DNA from: Prauserella halophila
GTDB lineage: Bacteria; Actinomycetota; Actinomycetes; Mycobacteriales; Pseudonocardiaceae
Reading direction: 5' to 3'
NCBI RefSeq assembly: GCF_024171895.1
Contig: NZ_JAMTCQ010000011.1
Coordinates: forward strand, 310,001 to 374,000
DNA: 64,000 nt
Part shown: in pieces, positions 1-10,603 of the stretch
Layout: each line of letters begins with the position of its first letter
Position numbering within the stretch: position 1 is the stretch's first letter
Program-made: the position numbers and the translations under genes
Notes under the pieces: generated by a model
Database searches by the model: none
Seen by the model: only the letters and a program-made list of their open reading frames with translations
Told to the model about the DNA's origin: nothing

Positions 1-285
1 GTCGGGCGGCTGCTGGAGGCCGCGGGCCGGTCACCGGTCCGCGCGGCGCACCTGCATTTCATGGTGACCGCGGCGAACCTGCGCACACTCGTCACACACA
101 TCTTCGTCGACGGCGACCCGCAGTTGGATATCGGCGATTCGGTGTTCGGCGTCAAGGATTCGCTGGTGAAACACTTCGACGAACAGGCCGCGGACATCCC
201 CACACCGGACGGCCGCGACCTGGGCGGGCGTACGTGGACGAAGGCCCACTTCGACATCGTCCTGGCCCCCACCACGGGCGCGTAG
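1..285 (+). CDS. Intradiol ring-cleavage dioxygenase, C-terminal part (cut by window edge)
   Basis: The reading frame is open from base 1 and ends at TAG 283-285, giving 94 residues of a longer protein. The visible part contains HLHFMVTA, the H-x-H pair that supplies two iron(III) ligands in catechol and hydroxyquinol 1,2-dioxygenases, followed by the typical tail with [10 protein letters not shown] and a run ending in VKDSLVKHF. Enzymes of this family open catechol-type rings between the two hydroxyls using ferric iron. The fragment looks closer to hydroxyquinol or chlorocatechol dioxygenases than to protocatechuate ones, but the substrate cannot be fixed from this end alone. Confidence 0.8.
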   Translation, partial: VGRLLEAAGRSPVRAAHLHFMVTAANLRTLVTHIFVDGDPQLDIGDSVFGVKDSLVKHFDEQAADIPTPDGRDLGGRTWTKAHFDIVLAPTTGA

Positions 286-428
286 CGCCTGCGGTGCGGG
301 CGGATACGCCCCGCGCGGCGCCCCGACAACGGGTTGATCAGTGCCCGGATAGCGATCGCGCCCGCACCCGCGCGGGCGAACACCGCGAGCCCGCCGACGG
401 TCCTCCGGAGCAGCCGGAGGCGCATGCT

Positions 429-1835
<1,407 letters not shown>

Positions 1836-2052
1836 CTAGCGGCAACGTACCGAACCGGCCCCGGCAGCGGCGGAAACCCGATCGGCCGCTGCGAGGTTCG
1901 GCAGGGCGTCTCCTGCCGATGAGCGGCGAGAACGGTGCCCCCTCGACCGGCAGTCCGGGCGGGAATGGTGACGGGACTCTCATGGCGGCCGTCACCCGGT
2001 CGGAGTCCGGTCCCGGGTGCGGCGGAACGCCGTGTCGGGTGGGACCCCGCCG

Positions 2053-2769
2053 TCAGCCGTGAGCCCGGACGACCCGCCAGCGCAGGTCACCGCCGAGATC
2101 GACGGCCTCCGACCAGTCCGGGCCGGGATCGTCACGGCGTAGCAGGGTTCCGCTCCACCAGCGGACACCGGTCGAGGCCACGACGCGGTCGTGTTCGTTG
2201 AGCAGCACGGTGTCCGGCGATCGCGACTGCACGGACTCGACCAGCAACCGCTCGACACCCTCGACCGCGACGTCGGCGCCCAGCACGTCGACGAACCCGT
2301 CGTCGTGGACCACCGGAACGGCCAGGGTGATGGTGTGTTCGTTGGTTCCGGCGAAGTCGACGAACGGGCCCGTGACCGTCGGCCTGCGCATCGTCCGGGG
2401 CAGTGCGAACCACTCCTTGCCGGCGTAGTCGTAGAAGTGGTTGTGCTCCGGGTCGAGGTTGTGGCGGACGAACTCGGCCGGTTCGCCGTCCTCGCTGCGC
2501 CACCACTCGATCCAGCGTGACGCGTCACCGAGGTGGCCGTCGTCGAACGCAATACCGACGCCCTGGACGAAGTCCCGGTGCCGGTCGATCACCTGCACCA
2601 GCGCGGGCTGCACCGCCGCGAGGTCGGACCGTCGCAGTGGTCGCCGCAGCGGTGCGAGGGTGCCGACGACGTCCCCCGCCGTCGCACCGAGGTCACCGAG
2701 AACGCGATCGACTCGCTCCCTGATGCGTTCCGCGGGGCGGCGCAGCGACGCCGGATCTTCGTCGGTCAC
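2053..2769 (-). CDS. Soluble Cache-domain sensor-like protein
   Basis: This is a 238-residue protein without a signal peptide or membrane segment. The region from about residue 70 to 215 reads as a Cache/PDC-type small-molecule-binding fold: FVQGVGIAFDD, HFYDYAGKEWF, a PFVDFAG turn, TITLAVPVV and VDVLGADVAV are its typical strands. Most Cache domains are extracellular parts of receptors, so a cytoplasmic stand-alone version is unusual. Its ATG overlaps the stop of the GntR gene upstream by four bases (ATGA), so the two are translationally coupled. A likely role is binding the ligand or modulating that regulator, but this is inference. Confidence 0.65.
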   Translation of the reverse strand: MTDEDPASLRRPAERIRERVDRVLGDLGATAGDVVGTLAPLRRPLRRSDLAAVQPALVQVIDRHRDFVQGVGIAFDDGHLGDASRWIEWWRSEDGEPAEFVRHNLDPEHNHFYDYAGKEWFALPRTMRRPTVTGPFVDFAGTNEHTITLAVPVVHDDGFVDVLGADVAVEGVERLLVESVQSRSPDTVLLNEHDRVVASTGVRWWSGTLLRRDDPGPDWSEAVDLGGDLRWRVVRAHG

Positions 2770-3548
2770 GTTCCTTCCCCTTCTCGCCTGTGCGTCGCCG
2801 TCATCGACGATTCACCGCGCACCACCAGGTCCAGGTGCAGATCGAGCAGGTGCTGCACGCGATCTTCGACGTGCCGCATCACCACGGCCCGCGCGGTGTC
2901 CGCGTCGGCACCCTCGATCGCCGCGATGAGCCCGGCATGCGCGCTCTCCGTCACCGGGTGATGGTCGACCTCGCCGCCGACCATCCAGAACAGTGACGCC
3001 AGCTCGTCGTGGAGATGGACGATGGCCTGCGTGAGCCGGGCCGAGTGCGCAATCACACCGATCTCGATGTGGAAACGGCTGTCCGCCCGGCGCCGCTCGT
3101 CCGCGGTCTCGGCGCCGCGGAAGTGCCCGGCCAGCGATCGCAGGTGTGTCACGTCGTCGCCGGCCGCGCGCCGGGCGGCGAGATACGCGGCGCCACCCAC
3201 GACGGCGGCGCAGGCGTCACCGAGATCACGAAGCGAGTCGGCGCTGCGCTCACGCAGCCGGTTCATCACGGCTTCGGGCGGTGGTTTCGAGGCGCTCCGC
3301 ACGAAGCTGCCGCCGCCGCGGCCACGCCGGGTTTCGATGACGCCGCGCTGGCGCAGGGTCTCCAGCGCCTGCCGGAGCGTTCCGGTGGAAACCCCCAGCT
3401 CGGCTGCGAGTTCGGACTCCGGGGGCAACCGGTCGCCGTGGCTGAGCAGCCCGACGGCGACCGCGGTCTCCAGTTGCCCGGCCACGTTCTGCGGAAGACC
3501 CGGGCCTTCGGTGGCGTCCAACCGCAGATACGCAGCAAAACTCGACAC
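2766..3548 (-). CDS. GntR-family regulator, FadR subclass
   Basis: The protein has 260 residues from the GTG at 3548, which is preceded by GAGGAA eight bases upstream. Residues 15-85 form a winged helix of GntR type (LPPESELAAELGVSTGTLRQAL, then RRGRGGGSFV). The rest is an all-helical FCD effector domain with the metal or carboxylate ligand pattern D-x3-H in RADSRFHIEIG and a later histidine in SAHAGLIAAI. It is divergent from the flavin oxidase and permease genes at 4057-6582 and coupled to the Cache protein, so it probably controls that divergent pair. The ligand is unknown. Confidence 0.85.
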   Translation of the reverse strand: MSSFAAYLRLDATEGPGLPQNVAGQLETAVAVGLLSHGDRLPPESELAAELGVSTGTLRQALETLRQRGVIETRRGRGGGSFVRSASKPPPEAVMNRLRERSADSLRDLGDACAAVVGGAAYLAARRAAGDDVTHLRSLAGHFRGAETADERRRADSRFHIEIGVIAHSARLTQAIVHLHDELASLFWMVGGEVDHHPVTESAHAGLIAAIEGADADTARAVVMRHVEDRVQHLLDLHLDLVVRGESSMTATHRREGEGT

Positions 3549-4056
3549 CGTTGGGTTTCCTCTGCTCACGAAGTTGGTCCAGGCGGGCTCGACGTGCGGA
3601 TGTGCACGAATCGCTCGCCCGTCACGGTACGGCACCGGACCCACCGCCCGGCGTCACCCGACTTCACACCGACTTGTCATTTAAATTTGAGTGTTTTATG
3701 TTTCCTCAGCCGCCGTTCACTCGGGGTGCCGCCGGCAGCGTTCAGCGTCGAACCTCACCGGCCGGTGCGCGCCTTCGACGAGCCTTCGGGAGCAGGTCCA
3801 TGACGACGCAGTCGGGCCGCAGGCACGCACGGGCCGATCCCCGCGTGCGGACAGGACCCTCGGCAGAGCTCGCGGGTGTCCGCTCGACGCCCGCTCCCGG
3901 ACGCGGCACGTCGTGGTCGACGCGCCCGGAGCGACCCCGGAATCACCGGGTGCCGATGACGACCCGCGACGACCAGCGCTGTCACGCCCGCGCCGCCCGC
4001 AGGGGGCGGGGGACGGCCGCCGACCGAGATCCGCTGCACAAGATCGGAGTATTCAC
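3549..4056. promoter_or_regulatory. Divergent intergenic region between gntR and oxidase genes
   Basis: About 500 bases without a convincing gene. The notable part is an A/T-rich island at about 3676-3703 containing ATTTAAAT, which stands out in this GC-rich DNA and is the best candidate for the divergent promoters or a GntR operator. The rest is GC-rich and shows nothing recognisable. Confidence 0.4.
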
Positions 4057-5319
4057 GTGACCGAGCCATCGCTGTCCGCACCCACCAGCTACGACCGGGT
4101 GTGGACCAACTGGGCGGGCAACCACACCGTCACCGCGTCGATGTACTCCCGGCCCCGGGACGAAGCCGAAGTCGTCGAGGCCGTCCGGTACGCGATCCGG
4201 CAGGGCATGAACGTGCGGGTCGCCGGAACGGGCCACTCGTTCACGCCGATCGTGCCCACCGGCGGCCTCATGCTCGACCTGACGCAGCTCAGCGGCGTGA
4301 CGGCGACCGATCCGCAGCGGCTGCGGGTCTCGGCACTGGCGGGCACCACGGTCGGCGAGCTCGGTGAGCCGCTGTGGGAGGCCGGGCTGTCGCTGTCCAA
4401 CCAGGGCGACATCGACAAGCAGGTCATCGCCGGGGCGCTCGCCACGGCCACGCACGGCTCCGGCATCCAGCTGCCGAACATGTCGGCCGCGATGCGCCGG
4501 GTGCGCCTGGTCGACGGTCGCGGCGAGGTCGTCGAGATCGGCGAGGACCGGATGCGCGAGCTGCGCGCGGCGCAGGTCGCCCTCGGCACGCTCGGCGTGA
4601 TGCTCGAAGTCGAACTCGAGGTCTCCCCCAAGTACTACATCGCCGAGGAGATCAGCTACCGGCCGTGGCAGGAGATCGAGGAGTCCTGGGACGAGCTGAT
4701 CGCGAACCACCGGCACTTCTCGTTCTTCTGGTGCCCCGCCGACCACTCGGTCGACCTGTACCAGCTCCCGGCACCTCCCGACCAGCCGATGAGCAACCAC
4801 TGCTACGTCAAGATCTACGACGAGGCCGAGGTCACCGAACCCGACGGGCTCGTCTCCGACGACGTGGGGAACCGGACCGATCGTGCCTACCGGGTCTACC
4901 CCGGCGGCTACGACGAGCCCTTCCACGAGATGGAGTACATGGTGCCCGCCTCCTGCGGCCTGGAGGCGCTCAACACGATCCGGCGGCTGATGCTCGACGA
5001 GTTCCCCGATCAGCTCTACCCGATCGAGGTGCGCTGGACCGCCGCCGATGACGCGTACCTGTCGCCGAACTACCACCGCGACACCATGGTGATCTCGGTC
5101 TCCGGCGCGCCCGGCACGGACTACTGGCCGTTCCTGCGCGCCGTCGACCAGCGGCTGCAGCCGTACCAGGCCCGCCCGCACTGGGGCAAGATCCACTTCA
5201 TGACGCGGGACCGGCTCGGCGAGCTGTTCCCCGAGTTCGACACGTTCCTCGCCGTGCGCCGGGAGTTCGACCCGGACGGTGTGTTCCTGAACGACCACCT
5301 GCGTCCGCTCCTGCGCTGA
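4057..5319 (+). CDS. FAD-linked sugar-lactone/alditol oxidase (ALO/GULO family)
   Basis: This 420-residue protein has the two-domain layout of D-arabinono-1,4-lactone, L-gulonolactone and alditol oxidases. The N-terminal FAD domain contains VAGTGHSFTPI, in which the histidine is the usual covalent flavin attachment site, and ATHGSGIQLPNMS, which contacts the flavin. The C-terminal ALO domain ends with HWGKIHFMTRD and FDPDGVFLNDHLRPLL. These enzymes oxidise a sugar alcohol or lactone with oxygen, giving hydrogen peroxide. The GTG at 4057 follows GGAG with proper spacing; longer upstream reading has no family similarity. It is likely co-transcribed with the permease 30 bases downstream. Confidence 0.85.
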   Translation: MTEPSLSAPTSYDRVWTNWAGNHTVTASMYSRPRDEAEVVEAVRYAIRQGMNVRVAGTGHSFTPIVPTGGLMLDLTQLSGVTATDPQRLRVSALAGTTVGELGEPLWEAGLSLSNQGDIDKQVIAGALATATHGSGIQLPNMSAAMRRVRLVDGRGEVVEIGEDRMRELRAAQVALGTLGVMLEVELEVSPKYYIAEEISYRPWQEIEESWDELIANHRHFSFFWCPADHSVDLYQLPAPPDQPMSNHCYVKIYDEAEVTEPDGLVSDDVGNRTDRAYRVYPGGYDEPFHEMEYMVPASCGLEALNTIRRLMLDEFPDQLYPIEVRWTAADDAYLSPNYHRDTMVISVSGAPGTDYWPFLRAVDQRLQPYQARPHWGKIHFMTRDRLGELFPEFDTFLAVRREFDPDGVFLNDHLRPLLR

Positions 5320-5349
5320 CCCCGTCCCCCACCGGAAGGAGGAGGACGC

Positions 5350-6582
5350 GTGGAGTCCTTCGGGAACCTGATCATCTACATCATGATGGTGTTCGTCGTG
5401 ATCGGCGCCGTGGCGTCGATCCGCGACGACGAGCACGGCCTCGGCAAGGAATTCAAGGAAGGCCTGCACTCCATCGGCGCCATCTTCATCCCCGTCGCCG
5501 GGATCATGGCCGCCATCCCGTACCTGTCGGCCCTGGTCGAGTCCGTCGCCGGGCCGCTGTTCGACGCGATCGGCGCGGATCCGGCGATCGCCGCGACGAG
5601 CCTGATCGCCGTGGACATGGGCGGCTACCAACTGGCGCAGGAAACCGCGGCCAGTACCGGTGGCTGGATCATGGCCACCGTCGTCGGCTACATGGCCGGT
5701 GCCACCATCATCTTCACCATCCCCGTCGGTCTGGCCATGTTGGACCGCAGGGACCATCGCTACATGGCGCTCGGCGTGATGTCGGGCGTCCTCGCGATCC
5801 CCATCGGTGTGCTGGTCACCACGACCATCCTCATGGCCACCTCGACGACGGTGCGCGGTGAGGTGTCCGCAGACAGCGCCTCGGACGCCGCACTGTCCGG
5901 GTTGGATGCCGGTTCGATGCTGCTCAACCTGCTTCCGCTCGCGGTGTTCGTCGTGGCGCTCGCCGCGGCGCTGTGGTTCGCGCCGAAGTTCATGATCCGC
6001 TTGTTCATCTGGTTCGGGCGCATCCTGGATGCGGCCCTGAAGCTCGTGCTCGCGGTGAGCATCATCGAGCACTTCACGGGTGTGTTCTCCGCCGTACTCG
6101 GCAGCTGGGGCTTCGACCCGATCATCGCCGACTCCCAGGACCAGTACCGGGCGCTCGAGGTGGCGGGCAACATCGGCATCATGCTCGCCGGGGCCTTCCC
6201 CATGGTCTACATGCTGCGCAAGGGACTCGCCCGGCCGCTGGGAGCACTCGGCCGCCGTGTCGGGATGAGTTCGGCGGGCACGGCGGGCCTGTTGGCCGCG
6301 GTGGCCAACGTGCTGGCCCTGTTCCGCCTGATCCGCGACATGCCCCCGAAGGACAGGGTGCTGTGCATCGCGTTCGCCGTCTGCAGTGCCTTCCTCGTGG
6401 GCGATCACCTGGCGTTCACCGCGAACTTCCAGCCGAACCTCATCGGGCCGTTGCTCATCGGCAAGCTCGTGGGCGGTCTGCTCGCCATCGCACTGGCGGT
6501 CGTCATCACGAAACCGGCCGTGCAAGCACTCGCCGCCGAGGAGCAGGAGGCGGAAGCCGACACGACGCCGGCTGCCTCCTGA
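5350..6582 (+). CDS. eutH: EutH-like ethanolamine permease
   Basis: This is a 410-residue polytopic membrane protein with about ten to eleven hydrophobic segments. It matches the EutH family along its length: SIGAIFIPVAGIMAAIPYLS, IAVDMGGYQLAQE, GYMAGATIIFTIPVGLAML, and the C-terminal GDHLAFTANFQPNLIGPLLIGKL. EutH is thought to move ethanolamine across the membrane. The GTG start at 5350 is preceded by GGAAGGAGGAGG. No ethanolamine ammonia-lyase or microcompartment gene is visible nearby; the partners are a flavin oxidase and a Cache/GntR pair. The true substrate may therefore be a different amino alcohol or polyol (inference). Confidence 0.85.
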   Translation: MESFGNLIIYIMMVFVVIGAVASIRDDEHGLGKEFKEGLHSIGAIFIPVAGIMAAIPYLSALVESVAGPLFDAIGADPAIAATSLIAVDMGGYQLAQETAASTGGWIMATVVGYMAGATIIFTIPVGLAMLDRRDHRYMALGVMSGVLAIPIGVLVTTTILMATSTTVRGEVSADSASDAALSGLDAGSMLLNLLPLAVFVVALAAALWFAPKFMIRLFIWFGRILDAALKLVLAVSIIEHFTGVFSAVLGSWGFDPIIADSQDQYRALEVAGNIGIMLAGAFPMVYMLRKGLARPLGALGRRVGMSSAGTAGLLAAVANVLALFRLIRDMPPKDRVLCIAFAVCSAFLVGDHLAFTANFQPNLIGPLLIGKLVGGLLAIALAVVITKPAVQALAAEEQEAEADTTPAAS

Positions 6583-6622
6583 ACCGTCGGTACACGGAAA
6601 GGCGGCCGGCACCCCCGGTGAG

Positions 6623-6668
6623 CCGTCGTGGCAACGCCCGGAACCGACTCCGGGCGTTGCCACGACGG
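6623..6668. terminator. Bidirectional hairpin terminator
   Basis: A perfect 20-bp inverted repeat (6623-6642 with 6649-6668) around a 6-base loop lies between the convergent eutH and megasynthase genes. There is no T-tract, as is common for actinobacterial terminators. Confidence 0.75.
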
Positions 6669-6707
6669 TGACGCGGCACGGCCGGCGCTCGGAGGGCGCC
6701 GGCGCGG

Positions 6708-9700
6708 CTACGGGTGCCGGGCGTCGCCGCGTTCACACAGTCGTGCCACGAACCACACGAACGGACCGGTGTGCCCGTTCAGTGCGCACGCACCGCTGAT
6801 CACACTGTCGAGCAAGCCCTCGGCATCGTTCGCGACCAGTGCCGCGATCGCGGCATCGTCGGTCAACCGCAGCGAGCAGTACGCCTCACCCGGCGGGGTC
6901 CGGCTCGCCACGGTTGCGGTGCCGTCGCGGAACGCGACCACCACGGCGTCGTCGCCTCCCGGAACGTCGATCGACACAGCCAGCTGCGGGATCGGCCCCG
7001 GCACGGCGGTCAGGGTCTTGTTCACGTATCCGCAGAATTCGTCGGCCCACACCTGCACGTCGTCGATGCCGTGATCGCGCACGGCCGGGACACCCGCACC
7101 GGCAGCCGGAATGCGCGGCCCGCCCGCACCGGTTCTCCGCACCTCATCCGCCTCCTCGTGAGCGGCGACGAGCGCGGACACGGTGACGTCGACGTCCTCC
7201 CGCGTGTGGGAAGCCGAGCAGATGAACCGCAGGCGACCCTGACCACGCTCCACGATGGGATAGGTGACGGCCGAGGTGTGGACACCGCGCGCGCTCAACC
7301 CCCGAGCCGTCAGGTAGAGCACCTCCTCGTCCCGGATCCGGGGTGTGATGATGGGGCCGTCGCCGGGGCCGGGGTCGTACCCGGCCGCTGTGAACCGGGT
7401 CCTCATATATGCCGTGGTGTCCCAGAGCTGTTCCCGGAGACTGTCGTCGCTACCGAGCCGCCGCAACGCCGCCAGCGCCCCGGCGATGTCCGCCGGCGTC
7501 GACGACGCCTGGAAGATGTACGCGTTCGCCGACGACTTCAGCAGGTCGATAGCCTCCTCCCCTGCCGCGACGACGCCGCCGAGACTCCCCATTGCCTTAC
7601 TGAGCGTCGCCATCACGAAATCGACCTGCTGCGAACACCCGGCGGCGGCACACATGCCGGCGCCCTGCGGACCGTAGATGCCGAACGAATGCGATTCGTC
7701 GACCAGGACGAGCGCTCCGTACGCCCGTGCGGTGTCGACGACCTCGCGGATGCGCGCGGTGCCCTCACCCATGCTGTAGGCACCTTCGACCACCACGAGA
7801 GTCGTCCGGTACGGCGACACCTCGCTCCGCAGTACGTCCGCCAGGTCGGTTTCGTCGTTGTGCCGAAAGGTGCGCATCGTGGCTCCCGACAGCCGGGCGC
7901 CGTCGACGATCGAGGCGTGACAGAGCTGGTCCATCACGACCGCATCGTGTGCGCCGAGAACACCGGCGATCACGCCCAGGTTCGCGGTGAAGCCCGTCGG
8001 AAAGAGGCATGCCGCAGACATGCCGACGGCGTCGGCGAACGTCTTCTCGAACTCGAAATGCAGGTCGATGGTTCCGGATGCCGTCGCCGACGTTCCCATT
8101 CCGGACCCGAAGCATTCCAGCGCGGATCGCGACGCGTCGAGTACGGTTTCGTCCCGGTTGAGGCCCAGGTACAGGTTCGTGGTCCACACGACGGACTCAC
8201 GCTCCTCGCCGGTGTGCACATCCGCCACCGTTCCGGCGGTCGCGCTGCCGCTGCGCACGAATCTGCTGTGCGGATCGTGACCGCGGCGGGCCAGCATCGC
8301 CTTCAACGCGCCGACCACGCGCGCCTTGTCCCGGGACGACCAGGCGAACGCCTTCGCGGCCGGGAACGGTGCATACCCCGACCGGATCCGTTCCTGGAAC
8401 CGCTGAAGGTCGTCGCCGCCGCGTGCCGGTGGGCACCGGTCCGCCTGCGTGTCGTTCTCGGTCGCGCCCACCGCGGCGAGGACGCGGGAGGCCAGGGCCG
8501 TCGCGGTCGCGTCCTCGGCGAGGTCCGCCGCGTCCATCCGCCGGCCCACGGCCGTCTCGATCCGCCGTCCCAGTTCGACGACCGACAGCGAGTCCACCCC
8601 GAGCGTGTCCAGGGCCACGTCCGGCGGCACGTCGCCGGGACCGGAGAGGCCGAGCATCAGCGCCACCTCCCGGCGGACGAGGGACACGGTCCGGGAATGC
8701 TCGGCCCCCGAGGCCGGAGTCGAGGCGGGAGCCGGGGCAGGAGTCAGGGCGGGAAGCGAGACGGACTCCGGCGCGTGCCGATCCGCCGGTTCCGCCGCCG
8801 GGACGTCCGGGCGCGGCAGGCTCGAGCGGTCGAGCTTTCCGTTGGGAAGGACCGGGATGTCGTCCACCACCGTGACCACCCCCGGGACCAGGTGGCGGGG
8901 CAGCAGTTCCCCGAGGTGCCGCCGCGCATCCCGGCCGGCGACCGAGCCGCCGCGGCACGTGACGTAGGCGGCGAGGTACTGCGCTCCGCCCGGCCCGTCG
9001 CACACCGTGGCCGCTGCCCGGTCGACGGCCTCCATCGACTCCAGCGCGGACTCGATCTCGCCGAGTTCTATCCGGAACCCACGAACCTTCACCTGGTCGT
9101 CGACCCGGCCCAGGAACTCGATTCTTCCCCGTTCGTCGAACCGGCACAGATCACCGGTCCGGTACAATCTGCTTTCCGGAATGGGATGGTGACTGCCGAA
9201 TTCGACGAACCGTTCCGTCGTCTGTTTCCGATCGCCCAGGTATCCACGTGCGAGCTGCCCTCCCGCCAGGTACAGCTCCCCCGCCACACCGTTCCGTACG
9301 ACGTTTCCGCCGGTGTCGAGAATGTAGGCGCGCGTGGTGTGCACCGGTTCGCCGATCGTGACCGGCTCGGCGGCCGATACGATGTCGGCGGCCGTCGCGA
9401 AGACGGTCGCTTCGGTGGGCCCGTACACGTTGATCACACGGGGTGGCCGGTCCCGGCTCGTGAGATCCTCGACGAGCGACCGCTTCAACGCCTCACCTCC
9501 CAGGACCACGCACGTGATCGCCGACGGGAGGCCGTCGCCTGCGAGCAATGCCTGCATGGCCGACGGAACCGTGATCACCGTGCGGGCGCGGGTTCGTTCC
9601 GGAAGCCGGCGCACCGCCAGCGCATCGGCGACCAGGACGACCGTGCCACCGAGGGACAGGGTGCCGAGAATCTCCATCACCGAGGGGTCGAAACAGACGG

Positions 9701-10334
9701 ACGTCGCGGCGATCACCCCGGACCGTTCCGTCTCGTCGAGCAGCACGCCCATAGACCGGCTCATCGCCACGACGCTCCGGTGCTCGACCGCCACGCCCTT
9801 CGGCCTGCCCGTGGTGCCCGACGTGTAGATCACGTACGCCAGGTCCTCCGCTGCCGGTGCCGTCACCCCGGCACGCGGCGTCCGCGTCACGCTGCCGAGC
9901 CACACCAGCTCGGCGGTGCCGGCACAGAGCGCTGCTCCGTCGCGATCGTCGACCACCACTGCAGCCGCCCCGGAATGGTCGAGGATGTCACGCATCCGGG
10001 CCTCCGGGTAGGTGGGATCGAGCGGAACATAGGCACATCCGGCACGCAGCACGCCGAGGAGCGTCGCCACCAGCTCCCACGTCCGCGCCACACACACCCC
10101 GACCAGCGAACCGTGCGCCACGCCCCGTGCCAGCAGCTCCTGGGCAACGGTGTCGGCCCTGGCCGACAGTGACGCGTAATCGATCTCGACGTCACCGTCG
10201 ACGACTGCCGTCCGGCCGGGATGGTCCCGCACCCACCGATCGATCAGGGAACACACGGTTTCGTTCTCGTATTCGTCATCGGATTCGGAAATACTGCGGT
10301 CGCGGTGATGATCGTTTCGGCGGGTCGATTCCAC
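6708..10334 (-). CDS. Single-module NRPS-like megasynthase: adenylation - carrier - alpha-oxoamine synthase - SCP2-like
   Basis: This is a 1208-residue multidomain enzyme. Residues about 30-510 are an amino-acid-type adenylation domain (YVIYTSGTTGRPKGVA, YGPTEATVFA, YRTGDLCRF, VKVRGFRIELGEIE, NGKLDRSSL with the catalytic lysine near 500). Residues 545-625 are a carrier protein with phosphopantetheine serine near 582 (GVDSLSVVEL). Residues 670-1050 are a PLP-dependent alpha-oxoamine synthase of the BioF/KBL/ALAS fold (VDESHSFGIYG; PLP lysine near 913 in ATLSKAMGSLGG). Residues 1090-1200 resemble an SCP2 sterol-carrier domain. There is no condensation or thioesterase domain. The logic is to activate an acid on the carrier, then condense it with a decarboxylating amino acid to release an alpha-amino ketone. 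The GTG at 10334 follows GAGGAGCG; a GTG at 10382 is possible. The product is unknown. Confidence 0.85.
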   Translation of the reverse strand: MESTRRNDHHRDRSISESDDEYENETVCSLIDRWVRDHPGRTAVVDGDVEIDYASLSARADTVAQELLARGVAHGSLVGVCVARTWELVATLLGVLRAGCAYVPLDPTYPEARMRDILDHSGAAAVVVDDRDGAALCAGTAELVWLGSVTRTPRAGVTAPAAEDLAYVIYTSGTTGRPKGVAVEHRSVVAMSRSMGVLLDETERSGVIAATSVCFDPSVMEILGTLSLGGTVVLVADALAVRRLPERTRARTVITVPSAMQALLAGDGLPSAITCVVLGGEALKRSLVEDLTSRDRPPRVINVYGPTEATVFATAADIVSAAEPVTIGEPVHTTRAYILDTGGNVVRNGVAGELYLAGGQLARGYLGDRKQTTERFVEFGSHHPIPESRLYRTGDLCRFDERGRIEFLGRVDDQVKVRGFRIELGEIESALESMEAVDRAAATVCDGPGGAQYLAAYVTCRGGSVAGRDARRHLGELLPRHLVPGVVTVVDDIPVLPNGKLDRSSLPRPDVPAAEPADRHAPESVSLPALTPAPAPASTPASGAEHSRTVSLVRREVALMLGLSGPGDVPPDVALDTLGVDSLSVVELGRRIETAVGRRMDAADLAEDATATALASRVLAAVGATENDTQADRCPPARGGDDLQRFQERIRSGYAPFPAAKAFAWSSRDKARVVGALKAMLARRGHDPHSRFVRSGSATAGTVADVHTGEERESVVWTTNLYLGLNRDETVLDASRSALECFGSGMGTSATASGTIDLHFEFEKTFADAVGMSAACLFPTGFTANLGVIAGVLGAHDAVVMDQLCHASIVDGARLSGATMRTFRHNDETDLADVLRSEVSPYRTTLVVVEGAYSMGEGTARIREVVDTARAYGALVLVDESHSFGIYGPQGAGMCAAAGCSQQVDFVMATLSKAMGSLGGVVAAGEEAIDLLKSSANAYIFQASSTPADIAGALAALRRLGSDDSLREQLWDTTAYMRTRFTAAGYDPGPGDGPIITPRIRDEEVLYLTARGLSARGVHTSAVTYPIVERGQGRLRFICSASHTREDVDVTVSALVAAHEEADEVRRTGAGGPRIPAAGAGVPAVRDHGIDDVQVWADEFCGYVNKTLTAVPGPIPQLAVSIDVPGGDDAVVVAFRDGTATVASRTPPGEAYCSLRLTDDAAIAALVANDAEGLLDSVISGACALNGHTGPFVWFVARLCERGDARHP

Positions 10335-10510
10335 TTCGGTCGCTCCTCGTCTCGGTACCCGATCGAATGACCGGCATGCCACCTCGACCTAGCACACGGT
10401 TAACCCCGCCACCACCGACCGATCGTCATCTTTCCGCGATCGATAAGCTCGGCCCGGCGTCGAGTTGTGAATCCGAGCCGGGGTTCGAATACGAAGCGTC
10501 ACAACGGCGA

Positions 10511-10543
10511 CAACGGCACAGCGGCGGCAACGGCACAGCGGCG
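10511..10543. repeat. Two-copy 17-bp tandem repeat upstream of the megasynthase
   Basis: The 16-base word CAACGGCACAGCGGCG occurs at 10511-10526 and again at 10528-10543, with related flanking words. It lies in the 269-base gap between bioQ and the megasynthase start, which must hold the megasynthase promoter unless the two are co-transcribed. No clear operator palindrome was found there. Confidence 0.5.
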
Positions 10544-10603
10544 ACAGCAGGTCGCGAACGCCGACAGCGGTGTCGCGGACCGATGCCGGTCAGAGTCGCG
10601 GAA

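Noticed and set aside
3982-6663. 893-codon minus-strand frame opposite the oxidase and eutH
   Set aside because: Composition is His/Asp/Gly/Arg-rich without domains; the plus-strand genes explain the sequence.
6714-10172. 1152-codon plus-strand frame opposite the megasynthase
   Set aside because: It is the antisense of conserved catalytic motifs and has no recognisable domain.
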